Assembly (NCBI RefSeq): GCF_014697025.1
Contig: NZ_JACJRC010000003.1
Coordinates: 1 to 64,000, forward strand
Source: Alkalinema sp. FACHB-956
GTDB lineage: Bacteria > Cyanobacteriota > Cyanobacteriia > Leptolyngbyales > Leptolyngbyaceae
Reading direction: 5' to 3'
DNA length: 64,000 bases
A program made the position numbers and the translations under genes. Positions 16,384 to 26,206 of this stretch are shown one piece after another. The notes beneath the pieces were generated by a model. It saw nothing but the letters and a program-made list of their open reading frames with translations. It was not told the DNA's origin and did not search any database. Position 1 is the stretch's first letter. Every line of letters starts with the position of its first letter.

Positions 16384-18351
16384 ATGATTATTCCAAACTC
16401 AGTACTGGATGATCTATTTGCCGCTCTGCCTCAGGTGCGACCACAGATGTATTTCAAGTCTTCCTTGACGGCTTTGTCCCATGCCATGGAAGACCAAGTT
16501 CTGGCAGGTAGTGATAAGCCCTTAGTCATCGCTAGCTTCCAGCGCGAACGATTTTATAAACAAGAAGCCCATCGCTATGCCCGCATCGCCGAGCGAACCA
16601 ATCAGGTCTACGTCCTAGCAGCGCCAGAAACGGATTTTGCGAATCGATCGATTGATTACGAAATGGTTGCCTTTGATCCGAGCGATCCATTGAGCCAAGA
16701 GTGGCATTTGGTGGTGCTGGGACGGCAATACGCCTGTTGTTTAATCTGTAAAGAAAAGTTTCTCACCGATCCAAAAGTTCGGCAGTTTGAGCTGCATGTG
16801 GATCAATCCCGGCGCTTTGAGGGGATTTGGAGCTTCGATCGGGAAATTGTTTGTAAGTCAGCGGAACTACTCCTGCAACGCATCATTGCCTATCGACCGG
16901 AACTGGCCACAAAAGCAGGTAGGGCGCTGGGTAAGTTGAGCAAGGAAACTGCCAAAGGCTTCAAACCGCCGGTGTCCGATCCCTTTGCAGAACGGTTGGT
17001 CACCTACTTGCAAGTGGGGCAATACAAGCTCTCTAAAGCCTATCGCGCGATCGCAGAAAAGGAACGCAAAGAACGCTTAGTCAACTTGATGACCACCGCG
17101 ATTCGCCGATCGCTGGATCCCGCTGAAGTCTTGCAAGTTGCCACATTGGAACTCGGCCAAGTCCTGAAGCCCGATCGCTGTTTGATTTATCGCTGTAAGG
17201 CTGCGGATACGGTGGTACGCCTGGAACATGAATTTTTGGATCCGGGCTCAACCGAATCGGAAACGGTGGATGACAGTTCCATTCCCTCCCTGCGGGGCAT
17301 GGTCTGGGATTTGGCCATGAATCCCCTATTTCAGCAAGTGGCCCAAGCCCAGGAATCGCTATACGTTGAAGATACCCTGTCCCATCCGCTCTTAGTGACG
17401 ACCGGCAATGCCGCCAGTACTTTGCAATATCTGTTGCAGACAGGCAAGATTCGATCGTGGCTAATGGTGCCAGTGCTGTATCAGGATCGCCTCTTGGGCA
17501 TTGTTGAGTTGCATTATTGCGACTCCCACTTACTGCAAAAACACGAACTGGAATTGGTCGATGCGATCGCGGCCCAAATTGGGATTGCCCTGATTCAAGC
17601 GGAAGCCTTTGCCAACTTGGAAGATCTCAACCAGCAACTGGAAGCGTTGGAACGCACCCGCAGTAACCTGATTGCCATCACCGGCCATGAACTGCGGACC
17701 CCGCTGTCCACCATCCAAGTTTGCCTAGAGAGCTTATCCACCGACCCCACAATGCCTGCGGAGTTGCGACAGGTGATGCTCAGTTCGGCCCTCTCCGATG
17801 CAGAGCGGATGCGCAAGCTCATTCAAGATTTTCTCACCCTCTCCCGGTTAGAAAGTGGGCGGGTGGAATGGCGCATGGAACCCCAACCCCTCCAGGAATG
17901 CGTAGATTTAGCCCTCAGTAGTTTGAAAACCCGCTATGGCAGTAATTTGCCCCAAATTAGTGTTGAACTTCCCGATGAATTACCCATGGTGCGGGTGGAT
18001 GGAGAATGGTTGGTGGAAGTGTTGTCTAAACTGTTGGATAACGCTTGTAAATTTACCGATGCCAATGGAGAAATTCATGTTCAGGCACAAAATGGCACCG
18101 ATCGGCAGATGCTGGAAGTGATCGTGTCGGATACAGGCCGAGGCATTGAACCCAATCGTCTGGAACGGGTTTTTGAACGCTTTTACCAAGAAGAAGGGGC
18201 ACTGCGCCGCAGTACTGGGGGCACGGGTCTCGGTTTGGCCATTTGTCGGCAAATTATTGCAGGCTGGGGTGGCAAAATCTGGGCGGAGTCAGCAGGCAAG
18301 GATCGGGGCAGTCAGTTTCACTTTACAATGCCGATCGCGCGGGTCAGCTAA
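16384..18351 (+). CDS. DICT-GAF hybrid sensor histidine kinase
   Basis: 655 residues. Residues about 30-180 form a DICT domain (KPLVIASFQRERFYKQEAHR), a sensor module linked to light or diguanylate signalling proteins. About 225-410 form a GAF domain (RRSLDPAEVLQVATLELGQV). The transmitter follows: H-box ITGHELRTPLSTIQ with His435, N-box LLDNACKFTD, G1 VSDTGRGIEP and G2 STGGTGLGLAICRQI. It should autophosphorylate on His and pass phosphate to a response regulator, but none is adjacent. No transmembrane segment is seen, so it is probably cytoplasmic. No Shine-Dalgarno precedes ATG 16384. Confidence 0.92.
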   Translation: MIIPNSVLDDLFAALPQVRPQMYFKSSLTALSHAMEDQVLAGSDKPLVIASFQRERFYKQEAHRYARIAERTNQVYVLAAPETDFANRSIDYEMVAFDPSDPLSQEWHLVVLGRQYACCLICKEKFLTDPKVRQFELHVDQSRRFEGIWSFDREIVCKSAELLLQRIIAYRPELATKAGRALGKLSKETAKGFKPPVSDPFAERLVTYLQVGQYKLSKAYRAIAEKERKERLVNLMTTAIRRSLDPAEVLQVATLELGQVLKPDRCLIYRCKAADTVVRLEHEFLDPGSTESETVDDSSIPSLRGMVWDLAMNPLFQQVAQAQESLYVEDTLSHPLLVTTGNAASTLQYLLQTGKIRSWLMVPVLYQDRLLGIVELHYCDSHLLQKHELELVDAIAAQIGIALIQAEAFANLEDLNQQLEALERTRSNLIAITGHELRTPLSTIQVCLESLSTDPTMPAELRQVMLSSALSDAERMRKLIQDFLTLSRLESGRVEWRMEPQPLQECVDLALSSLKTRYGSNLPQISVELPDELPMVRVDGEWLVEVLSKLLDNACKFTDANGEIHVQAQNGTDRQMLEVIVSDTGRGIEPNRLERVFERFYQEEGALRRSTGGTGLGLAICRQIIAGWGGKIWAESAGKDRGSQFHFTMPIARVS

Positions 18352-18395
18352 TCCGGATATCTTCTTCTGCATCGTTTCTCAGGCACTACTACTCA

Positions 18396-18452
18396 GGCAC
18401 TATTTCTCAGACAGTACGTGGAAAGACAGTACGTGGAAAATAGTGCCTTTTT
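18396..18452 (+). terminator. Terminator after the histidine kinase with repeat-containing loop
   Basis: GGCACTATTT (18396-18405) pairs perfectly with AAATAGTGCC (18438-18447), followed by TTTTT. The 32-base loop is unusually long and contains two exact copies of GACAGTACGTGGAAA. Confidence 0.7.
18410..18439. repeat. 15-bp direct repeat in terminator loop
   Basis: GACAGTACGTGGAAA occurs at 18410-18424 and 18425-18439 without change. Confidence 0.9.
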
Positions 18453-18539
18453 GTGATGGCTAAGTCATGATCTTACAGGTTATCGAATGCACTGTTAGAG
18501 TTATTGTTTGATCAATCCTCCAATTAAGTCGATCGCATA

Positions 18540-18640
18540 TTGAACCTGTAATTAACTTGTCAGTTTGCAATTAACTAAGTTTGTAGCCAACTAAATTTGC
18601 AGTTAACTAACTTTGCAATTAACTTGTAAATTCTTGATTG
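18540..18640. repeat. AT-rich degenerate tandem repeats
   Basis: Four to five degenerate copies of a unit near TTTGCAATTAACTAA fill most of the spacer between the histidine kinase and the Ser/Thr kinase. The rest of this gene-less stretch (18453-18708) shows nothing else. Confidence 0.6.
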
Positions 18641-18708
18641 ACTTTAACTTTGACTTTATCCAACTCATTCTTAAGAATATTTTTGCTCAAGCCTGGGTCG
18701 CCAACAGG

Positions 18709-20166
18709 TCACCAAGTCGGACTCATGACGGCCCACTCCTGCAAGCGTGATTGCAATTGTGCATTAATCGGCATTTCCAGAATCAACGCACATTTTTGGG
18801 GCGCTTCCTGGGCAAACAGCAACACATAATACTTCCCTTGGGCTCCTAGCAAATGGAGGGTTTCTCGCCCTTGGCCCGTTCGCAAATCCAGAAAATGGGA
18901 AAACCAACGGGGATCCCGACCCAGGTGACAGGCTCGATTGTAGATCGCCGTCGTCCAAATGGCTAAGGGGTAGGGGGATGGCAAACAGAGTACATTCTTG
19001 TAGATGCGATTGTAGAGCTGGTGCAACTTGAGTTCTTTGATTTCCTCATAGGGCAACATCGCCCAAACCAAAGGCACTTGCTTTTGGTAGATTTCCAAAT
19101 TACGCAGAAACGTAATCGCCCCGATCGGTTTGTCCTGGGGCCAAGTCGCCACGCGATACAACTCATCCAAAACAGAAGTCGTACCCCGACCGCGAGACGT
19201 GCTGCGACGATCGACCCCATCGGCTCCCACCAGCAAAGATTGCCGCATCAATGCCCCATTAATCCGATCGGTCAGAGAGCGATTGGCCTCATAGCGTTCT
19301 TCCAGAGGTTCCAGGACTTTCAGAATCTCGATCGCGGTTTGGGGCCGATCCTTAGGATTTTTGGCCAAGCAACCCATGACCAGGGCTTCCAAATTCTTGG
19401 GAAAGGTGGTTCCCGGTGCAACCTCCGTTAAGGTGCGAGGGGCATGGGACGTATGGGCGCGATACCATCCTGCAAAGGAATGGGTATCCGCATGGATCGG
19501 CAATTTCCCCGTCAACATTTCAAACATCATGACGCCCAAGCTATAGATATCCGATCTGACATCTAATTCCCGGCCTTCCATTTGTTCTGGTGAGGAATAC
19601 ACCATCGTCCCCATGTAGGTACTGGTCTGGTTGCTATCCTCCTGCAACAGTTTAGAAATGCCAAAATCGAGTACCTTGACCAATTCACCTAAACTCTGAT
19701 CCTGCGTCACCAGCATATTGCTGGGTTTAATGTCTCGGTGAATGATTGGACAAATGGTTCCGTCAATATCAATGCCTTGATGGGCGGCCTGCAATCCTAG
19801 GACAATTTGCCGAATTAAAGAGAGGAATCGGGGTAGGGGCAGGGGTTGTCGTCGGATAATGTCGCTGAGGCTTTCTCCCTGCAAATATTCCATGACGTAA
19901 TACGGAACATCCTCATGGTTGACGTCATAGTCCGTCACCCGCACAATGTGAATGCTTTTCTGTCCCAATTGGGCACAGATACTCGCCTCCGTCCAAAAGC
20001 GATCGCGCATTCTACGATTCAGTAAAGTCTGCGCCAAAAATTTAACCGCAACGACGGCTCCTAGGCGCGTATCTTTGGCTTTGTAAACCCGTCCCATGGC
20101 CCCCTTGCCTATCAACTCCAGCAGTTGATAGCGGTTATTCAGAAGATTGCTGTTGGGTTCGGTCAT
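18709..20166 (-). CDS. Serine/threonine protein kinase
   Basis: 485 residues. The kinase domain (about 12-270) is complete: glycine loop IGKGAMGRVYKA, VAVK Lys42, catalytic loop IIHRDIKPSNMLV (HRD at 143-145), DFGIS and the SPEQ equivalent of APE, with a DIYSLG helix. The C-terminal 200 residues form a soluble region without a recognised domain or membrane anchor, unlike many cyanobacterial PknB-like kinases. The ATG at 20166 (MTEPN) places the kinase domain close to the N-terminus; a GTG at 20187 is possible. No phosphatase gene is adjacent. Confidence 0.92.
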   Translation of the reverse strand: MTEPNSNLLNNRYQLLELIGKGAMGRVYKAKDTRLGAVVAVKFLAQTLLNRRMRDRFWTEASICAQLGQKSIHIVRVTDYDVNHEDVPYYVMEYLQGESLSDIIRRQPLPLPRFLSLIRQIVLGLQAAHQGIDIDGTICPIIHRDIKPSNMLVTQDQSLGELVKVLDFGISKLLQEDSNQTSTYMGTMVYSSPEQMEGRELDVRSDIYSLGVMMFEMLTGKLPIHADTHSFAGWYRAHTSHAPRTLTEVAPGTTFPKNLEALVMGCLAKNPKDRPQTAIEILKVLEPLEERYEANRSLTDRINGALMRQSLLVGADGVDRRSTSRGRGTTSVLDELYRVATWPQDKPIGAITFLRNLEIYQKQVPLVWAMLPYEEIKELKLHQLYNRIYKNVLCLPSPYPLAIWTTAIYNRACHLGRDPRWFSHFLDLRTGQGRETLHLLGAQGKYYVLLFAQEAPQKCALILEMPINAQLQSRLQEWAVMSPTW

Positions 20167-20187
20167 GGGGATCAACAAAGTGTGCAC

Positions 20188-20839
20188 GGCGCAATACTAA
20201 TAGTTTAGAGCGTAGCGTTGAGAGCGGGGGGTTTGGAGGCTCAGGACTGCGATCGATTATGAGTTTTCTGCTAACCAGTCTCCAAGGCGGTAACCGTTCA
20301 CTGAAAAATTACTCAGCAAAGTGGCTCAGCAAAGTAATTCAGCTACGGGAGGAATGAATCGGCTCAGCAAGCGTAATCTGTGGCCTCAAATCACTAATAC
20401 GAATAGAGTGTGGAAGGGTCGTGAGAACGATCGAGATTTCCTGAGATCAGTATGGACATCCGTATTGAGAAAACTAACGTATCAGCAGATTTCCTGAGCA
20501 TGGGGTTTTACTGAGACCCTTGACCAAGGCAGAGTTAAGGGTACAAACAAATTCCGCGATCACACGTAATCGCGCAGAGCCCATCTCGCCCAAAAAATCT
20601 CTGATCAAACTTTGCAGAGCAAGCTGCTAAAGTGATCGGGGATCTTCCGGTCGAAGATTGCTGCAATTACAGGACTGATACACCACTGCGGCAGGAAACT
20701 CCGGGAATTCTTCGTAAATGAGAGTGGAGCATAGGAGAGCGGGGGATCACTGTATGTTGGCAATAGAACTGTATGTTGGCAATAGAACTGTATGTTGGCA
20801 ATAGAACTGCGTGTTGACAATAGAACTGCGTGTTGACAA
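20188..20839. other. Gene-less spacer with short repeats
   Basis: No supported gene. CTCAGCAAAG-type units recur at about 20310-20370, and a regular 19-bp array lies at 20750-20840. The promoter of the Ser/Thr kinase should lie just above 20190, but no clear boxes are seen. Confidence 0.4.
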
Positions 20840-20840
20840 C
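20750..20840. repeat. 19-bp tandem repeat, 4.8 copies
   Basis: Unit CTGTATGTTGGCAATAGAA is exact at 20750, 20769 and 20788. Two further copies read CTGCGTGTTGACAA(TAGAA). The array stops at the terminator of the cellulose operon. Confidence 0.92.
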
Positions 20841-20869
20841 AAAAAAGAGAGACCGGTTTACAGCCTCTC
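20840..20869 (-). terminator. Terminator of the cellulose operon
   Basis: On the minus strand GAGAG ... CTCTC closes a hairpin (loop with GCTGTAAACCGGT) followed by TTTTTT, 84 bases after the bcsA stop. Confidence 0.75.
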
Positions 20870-20952
20870 ATCGGTAGCAATTTAGTAGCAATATTGATTA
20901 ATAGGAATGGATTAGTCGGAAGACTGGACTGGCCAGAATGCGTCTTAGGGCG

Positions 20953-23529
20953 TTAGTTCAACGTTTTGACCAACTGTTTAATCTTCGATTCCTGCTTGTC
21001 CATCACTTCCTCCGGGAAAATGAGATCGATCGTCACTGTCCCCCGATCGCTCCCATCACCATAACCCACGCGGTCAACTTGGGCTAACAGCCGTCGGGGT
21101 TGTACGTCACTGGATTCTTGACTGATCAAGAGCCCCACTAAGGGTTGCCCCAGGTTGAGTTCTTCAATATCCGTCAGACTATTGTGCAGACTGTTGGCAG
21201 GCAGTTCCAAGCGCAGACTCCGTCCGCCAATTTCCACCGCCCGCGCACCGTAGAACGCACCTTTCCAATACAACTGGGCAAAGGCATTGATCGATTTGCG
21301 TACCCGCATCCGGCTGGTTTCGGGCAGACGGACTTGGAAAGCTCGCTGGAGACTGGTGGTGATGAATCGAATCGAAGCTAGCGGATCATCGGACTGTTCC
21401 CGCCGTTGCGAATACCACTCCTTCACGTCGGAGTAGATGACGATCGCCAAAGCATCCAGTTGCGCTTGGGTCGGGTTGACAAAATCTAACGTCACCACCA
21501 GTTGGGTGTCGGTCACCGGCAAGGCTCGGACAACTTGCCCCTTCAGAAAAGTCCGGGTCCCGTAGTCCCCCACCAATTCCACTTCCACCACATCCAGCAA
21601 ATCCGCCCAGGAATCCAACACAACTTGGCAGCCGGTTTCACTCACATTCAAGGTATTGCCTTTGAGGGTGTTGTCCTGACTGTAGATCACAGCCGCTAGC
21701 TTGCGATCGAGACGGTGCGATCGGCGTAATTGCGGTTGCTCAAAAGCCACTAGCACCGATGCCACAATCAGAATCAAGTTAAAGAAGCTCCAGAACAAGT
21801 TCACCAAAACCGCTTCTGCGGTGTCGGGCCGCAACCATAGCCAAAAGGGAGCCGCAACGATCGAGGCAACGACCAAAGCTGCGGCAAACACCAAACCCCG
21901 CGACGACTGCCAGTCAAAGCTGCGTTTCGTCACGGTCAACCCCTTATCAGTCACGTTGAACGATCCCAATTTCGGGTTAATCAACGCCAGCAAGGTCACA
22001 ATACCCGCATGGAAGGACATGGCGAATTCATAGATCTCATTCCAGAAGGAAAATCGCACATGTTTATAGGTAATAAAGTTGGCGTAGGTAGAGATGATGA
22101 AGTGGGGCAACGCATAGGCCAAGGTTTCCAGTCCCAACCCGCGAATCGGGTTGATGCCAAACACCAAGAACAGGGCCGGTGCGATCGCATACATCAACCG
22201 GGGAAAGCCAAAGAAAAAGTGGGACGTGGCACTGAAATAGCAAATCCGTTGGGGGATGGACAGTTTCAACTTGGGATTGAACAGGGGATTTTCAATCCGC
22301 AAAATTTGCGCCATTCCCCGCGCCCACCGCACCTGCTGACCGACATAGGCGGAAAACTTCTCCGGAGCCAGTCCCGCCACCATGATTTTGTCGTAGTAGA
22401 CGGATTCATAACCGAGGGCGTGCAGCCGCAGAGAGGTGTGACAGTCCTCCGTCACGGTTTCCACTGCAATGCCCCCCACCTCCAGCAAATGGGACTTGCG
22501 CACGATCGCCGCTGAGCCACAGAAAAAGGCCGCATTCCAAAAGTCGTTACCCTTTTGCAGCACTTTGTAGAACAACTCGTTGCCGACGGGAATCTTACCG
22601 CCGGTTTGTAAGTTCCGCTCAAAGGGGTCGGGGTTATAAAACCAGTGGGGCGTCTGGACGAGGGAAACCTTAGGTCTGCTGAAAAAGCCCACGGTTTCCT
22701 TGAGAATGTTGCGGGTGGGAATGTGGTCACAGTCCAGAATCAACACCAGTTCTCCCGGTGTGCGCCGCAGAGCCGTGTTGATGTTGCCAGCCTTGGCGTG
22801 GTCGTTGTTATCTCGGGTCAGCAGCGTACAGCCTAACTCGGTGCACATTTTCCGCAGCTCTTCCCGGCGGGCTTTGAATTTCTCTGCCCGTCCATCATCC
22901 AGGATATAAATGTTCTTTTTGGGATATTCGATCGCCAAAGCCCCTAGGGTTGTCTTGCGGACAATCTCCACATCTTCGCTGTAGGTGGGAATGTAAATAT
23001 CCACCAAAGGCAACCGATCTTCAGGGATACCCGAAATATCAATGGGCTTACGTTCCTTGAGTTTCAGGGTTTGGAAATAGGATAAGCCTAGGGTGAGAAT
23101 GGCATACAGTTCCGCTACATAGAGCAGAATACTAAACACCGCATCCACCCAGCCGCCTGTGAGGTTGAGGGTGTAGTTTGTGCGGTAGTAGAGATAGCGA
23201 AAGGTGGTAATCAGACTTAGCCAGACGAGGAAAAGATGGAGATATTCACTGGTGCGTCCAGCAGCCTGCTTTTGCTCTACCGCAGTCACGACCCAAGCCA
23301 ACACGACAAGGATGACCGCCACAATGCCCTGCTGCGGAATCGTCAACGGCGTAATCACCAGCGGCAGGGAAAATAGCGCGATAAAGCCCATTAGCCAGAC
23401 CAGTTGACTGCGGCCAAAGCGACCAAACACCCGATCGAAGAAATTGGGAATTAAATCCACCAACCACTCAACCACCTGGGCACTTTTGCTCTGGGGGCGT
23501 TTCGGCGAAGGATTAGACATGGAACTCAT
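20953..23529 (-). CDS. bcsA: Cellulose synthase catalytic subunit
   Basis: 858 residues. An inner-membrane processive GT2 enzyme that polymerises glucose from UDP-glucose. It has N-terminal membrane helices, then the catalytic motifs YILDDGR, LILDCDHIP, TEDCHTS and QQVRWARGMAQI (the Q-x-x-R-W product site). A second membrane block follows, and a PilZ domain (RRSHR as RxxxR, then NVSETG) that should bind c-di-GMP and release autoinhibition. ATG 23529 overlaps the bcsB stop as ATGA and has GGGAGAG upstream, so translation is coupled to bcsB. It is the last gene of the operon. Confidence 0.95.
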   Translation of the reverse strand: MSSMSNPSPKRPQSKSAQVVEWLVDLIPNFFDRVFGRFGRSQLVWLMGFIALFSLPLVITPLTIPQQGIVAVILVVLAWVVTAVEQKQAAGRTSEYLHLFLVWLSLITTFRYLYYRTNYTLNLTGGWVDAVFSILLYVAELYAILTLGLSYFQTLKLKERKPIDISGIPEDRLPLVDIYIPTYSEDVEIVRKTTLGALAIEYPKKNIYILDDGRAEKFKARREELRKMCTELGCTLLTRDNNDHAKAGNINTALRRTPGELVLILDCDHIPTRNILKETVGFFSRPKVSLVQTPHWFYNPDPFERNLQTGGKIPVGNELFYKVLQKGNDFWNAAFFCGSAAIVRKSHLLEVGGIAVETVTEDCHTSLRLHALGYESVYYDKIMVAGLAPEKFSAYVGQQVRWARGMAQILRIENPLFNPKLKLSIPQRICYFSATSHFFFGFPRLMYAIAPALFLVFGINPIRGLGLETLAYALPHFIISTYANFITYKHVRFSFWNEIYEFAMSFHAGIVTLLALINPKLGSFNVTDKGLTVTKRSFDWQSSRGLVFAAALVVASIVAAPFWLWLRPDTAEAVLVNLFWSFFNLILIVASVLVAFEQPQLRRSHRLDRKLAAVIYSQDNTLKGNTLNVSETGCQVVLDSWADLLDVVEVELVGDYGTRTFLKGQVVRALPVTDTQLVVTLDFVNPTQAQLDALAIVIYSDVKEWYSQRREQSDDPLASIRFITTSLQRAFQVRLPETSRMRVRKSINAFAQLYWKGAFYGARAVEIGGRSLRLELPANSLHNSLTDIEELNLGQPLVGLLISQESSDVQPRRLLAQVDRVGYGDGSDRGTVTIDLIFPEEVMDKQESKIKQLVKTLN

Positions 23530-26105
23530 GAAGACTCTCCCGCAACACGCTTGAGGTACAGTTGGGCAACGCCATACAGCAGAATCGATAGTCCAATAAT
23601 GCCCGAGGGCAGCAACCACCAATTATTTTGGAAGACTCGTCGCATCCGGCTAATGGGGTTAAGGTTCTCTAAGCTCCGTTGTTCCGATTGCCGGAAGAAC
23701 TGGAACTGGTAGCCATTGCTGTCGTAGGGGGAGGTATTGGGATTGGCCGCAATCAGGGCGGTGTCGTCTTGCAATTGGTAGAACCAACTGTCATTGCTCA
23801 GGACATCCTGCACCTGTTTGAGGCCGCCTTCGGTTTGGGCCGTCAGCGCCAGCACAACCCGATCGTCATTCCAGGGAGACAGCACACTTTGAACGACGCC
23901 ACCGCTATCTGGCAAGGTTTGGATTTGGGTTTGCTTAAATTGGCGGGTGAAGGCGTCCAGTAACTTGAAGCCGCCTTTTTCCTGAAACACTTCCGGGAGC
24001 GGGAAGCGATCGCGGGTGCCAATCCCGACCAGATGTTTGAATTTTTTGGTGGAGTCCTGAAGTTTGCTAGTGGTATACACTTCCTGCTTCACCGATTTCG
24101 CTTGGCTGATACGCCCCATGCGTTCACTCAGTTTGAGCAGCGTCATCACTTCCGTTTCCGAAGGCTTATCCGGCAGCACGATCGCCATGCGGGATAAATC
24201 CTGGGGCGAGGCAAAGGGATAACCCGTGGTGAATAGCTTCAGATCCGGCAGTTGCACGGAAATCTCGCGGTTGAGATTAAAACTACTATCTTTGTGCAGG
24301 GTACCCCACAGTTGTTGATCGGTAATTTGGCCGCACTGCTCAGGGACTTTCGGCACGAGTTTAAAATCCACCCCAATTCTGGAAGTCGGCGTGATCAACT
24401 CTGCGGGGAGATCGACCACAAAGGTTTCCTGACTCGCCCCATTATCATTCGTCAGTTTTTTACTACCGATGCCAATGCCATCTACAAAAATAGAGACGGT
24501 TGATTTACTGGTATCAACTTGGCCACCATAGCTGTAGCGGACGGTCATTGTACTGCCGCGAATAAAGCGATCGTCGGGCAAGGCGCGAAAATCAAAATCA
24601 ACCCGGGGAGCCGAAGACCCACGCACCGTTACATCTTGAAAGGGTTTACCATCATTGCCCCGCAAATCGCTGAGATTAAACTGGCTCCGACCAGGGAGAT
24701 ATTTCGGCCAATCGCGCACAGCGGGAGCAGGCAATTCGGGAATCTTATCGCTGGTGACGAGGATGAACTGTCCGGTGCCGATCTGACTGTCCTGGGTTTG
24801 CACCAAAAACTGAGCGGCTTTCGTGACGCCAGCAGGACTGTTGCCGGAAATGACCAGCACTGGAACACTGCCATTTTTCAGTGTGCTGAGGGCGAGGATT
24901 CCGACATCATCCGGCAGGGGCGCTTTGTCCGCTTGCAGGAATTGCTTGCCGGAAACCGCTAAGGGCAGCTTTAAGGACTTCAGTAACGGTTGTTCTTCCG
25001 GCGTACCAATGACGACTAAGCGATCGTTCCATTTGAAATTTTTCGCTTCCTTGACCAGGGCGGTTTCCATCGGGCGGAAGTCCGCAAGGCGACCCATATA
25101 GCTGTGAAAGCGGCTGGCTGCTTGCAACCATTCTGGGTTAGTCTGGCTCGGCATCAGGTAGTTAATCCGGGCGGAATCCAGAGCCAGGTTATCAAAAAAG
25201 GGATAGGGATAGCGGCTGAAGTCCAGGGGAAATCCCTTGGTTTGGTAGTCCATGACGACCTTGGAATCGGGCAAAACTTCTGTCCAGAGCTTGTCGTCTT
25301 GCGCACTGGAACAATTGGTATTGTTTTGCTGCTGGGCTACGAGGGTGATTTCGTTGTAATCCTGCAACAGATTGGCGGGAATTTCAACGATCGATTCGCC
25401 AATTTGGGCTGGCTTCAAGTTGAGGGGGATGCTGCCCACGCTGGTGTCATTGACCCGCACAATCAAGTTGGATTTCCCAGCGGCCAAGTCAGGCGAGTGG
25501 CGAAACCGCACGAGAACCTTGGCGGTTCTAACCTGCCAGGTGCGGGGTCGCGTAAACCCCAGGCGAGATTCCGCGTAAACCCCTTGGAGACGAAAGCGGT
25601 TCCCAATCACAGGGCTGCGGTTAAATTCCAAAACATAGCGATTCAGACCGCTTAGACTGGCAACTTCTGTCGTGGCTTTGTCGTCTTCCAGTTTGTCCTT
25701 CGTGTCCTTATTAGCATCGGTCGGTTTGTCCGATTCCGGTTTATCGGTGGCATCGGGCTGGGTTGGAGCGGATTCGATCGGGCGACTTTCCACCGGCGTA
25801 CTGTCCTGGGCCGGAGCCGGAACCGGCTCGGCAGGGGCGGGTTCTGGAGCCGGCTGGTAGACAGGGGCAGGCGGTGGAGCGGAGGGTAGTTTGTAATTCC
25901 GAATTACCTGATCTTCCTGCTGTTGAATGCCTTGGCTGAAGGCAACTCCGCTGGGATCACTGTGGGATAGCAGTACGACCAGTCCTGTGAGCAGGCCCAG
26001 GCCGCCGAGGAGGCACGATCGTAAAACGAGGGGATTCCAAGTACGAAGACGGCGGAACAGCGATCGTCGGTGGGATGGAGAAAGATTGGGATAGCGCTTT
26101 TTCAT
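23526..26105 (-). CDS. bcsB: Cellulose synthase periplasmic subunit BcsB
   Basis: 859 residues. A membrane-proximal N-terminal hydrophobic segment (about 28-48) is followed by a Pro/Ala/Asp-rich linker (70-150). Paired jelly-roll carbohydrate-binding and flavodoxin-like regions form the body (RFRLQGVYAESRLGFTRPRT, VDFDFRALPDDRFIRGSTMT). A C-terminal transmembrane helix (WWLLPSGIIGLSILLYGVAQ) contacts BcsA in known complexes. BcsB guides the nascent glucan through the periplasm. The linker is longer than in proteobacterial BcsB. It overlaps bcsA by 4 bases and follows the GH8 gene by 101 bases. Confidence 0.9.
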   Translation of the reverse strand: MKKRYPNLSPSHRRSLFRRLRTWNPLVLRSCLLGGLGLLTGLVVLLSHSDPSGVAFSQGIQQQEDQVIRNYKLPSAPPPAPVYQPAPEPAPAEPVPAPAQDSTPVESRPIESAPTQPDATDKPESDKPTDANKDTKDKLEDDKATTEVASLSGLNRYVLEFNRSPVIGNRFRLQGVYAESRLGFTRPRTWQVRTAKVLVRFRHSPDLAAGKSNLIVRVNDTSVGSIPLNLKPAQIGESIVEIPANLLQDYNEITLVAQQQNNTNCSSAQDDKLWTEVLPDSKVVMDYQTKGFPLDFSRYPYPFFDNLALDSARINYLMPSQTNPEWLQAASRFHSYMGRLADFRPMETALVKEAKNFKWNDRLVVIGTPEEQPLLKSLKLPLAVSGKQFLQADKAPLPDDVGILALSTLKNGSVPVLVISGNSPAGVTKAAQFLVQTQDSQIGTGQFILVTSDKIPELPAPAVRDWPKYLPGRSQFNLSDLRGNDGKPFQDVTVRGSSAPRVDFDFRALPDDRFIRGSTMTVRYSYGGQVDTSKSTVSIFVDGIGIGSKKLTNDNGASQETFVVDLPAELITPTSRIGVDFKLVPKVPEQCGQITDQQLWGTLHKDSSFNLNREISVQLPDLKLFTTGYPFASPQDLSRMAIVLPDKPSETEVMTLLKLSERMGRISQAKSVKQEVYTTSKLQDSTKKFKHLVGIGTRDRFPLPEVFQEKGGFKLLDAFTRQFKQTQIQTLPDSGGVVQSVLSPWNDDRVVLALTAQTEGGLKQVQDVLSNDSWFYQLQDDTALIAANPNTSPYDSNGYQFQFFRQSEQRSLENLNPISRMRRVFQNNWWLLPSGIIGLSILLYGVAQLYLKRVAGESS

Positions 26106-26206
26106 AACGACTCAGTCTGGTTGCAAGCGGGTTGGACTCTGGAATTGACTCAGGTATGGGTTCTAGCAGGGTCTACGAGTCAGAATTTTCAAGGGCTGGA
26201 TGGCGG

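Noticed and set aside
20750-20840. 19-bp array as a possible CRISPR or iteron origin
   Set aside because: Units abut without spacers, and no cas or replication genes are nearby.
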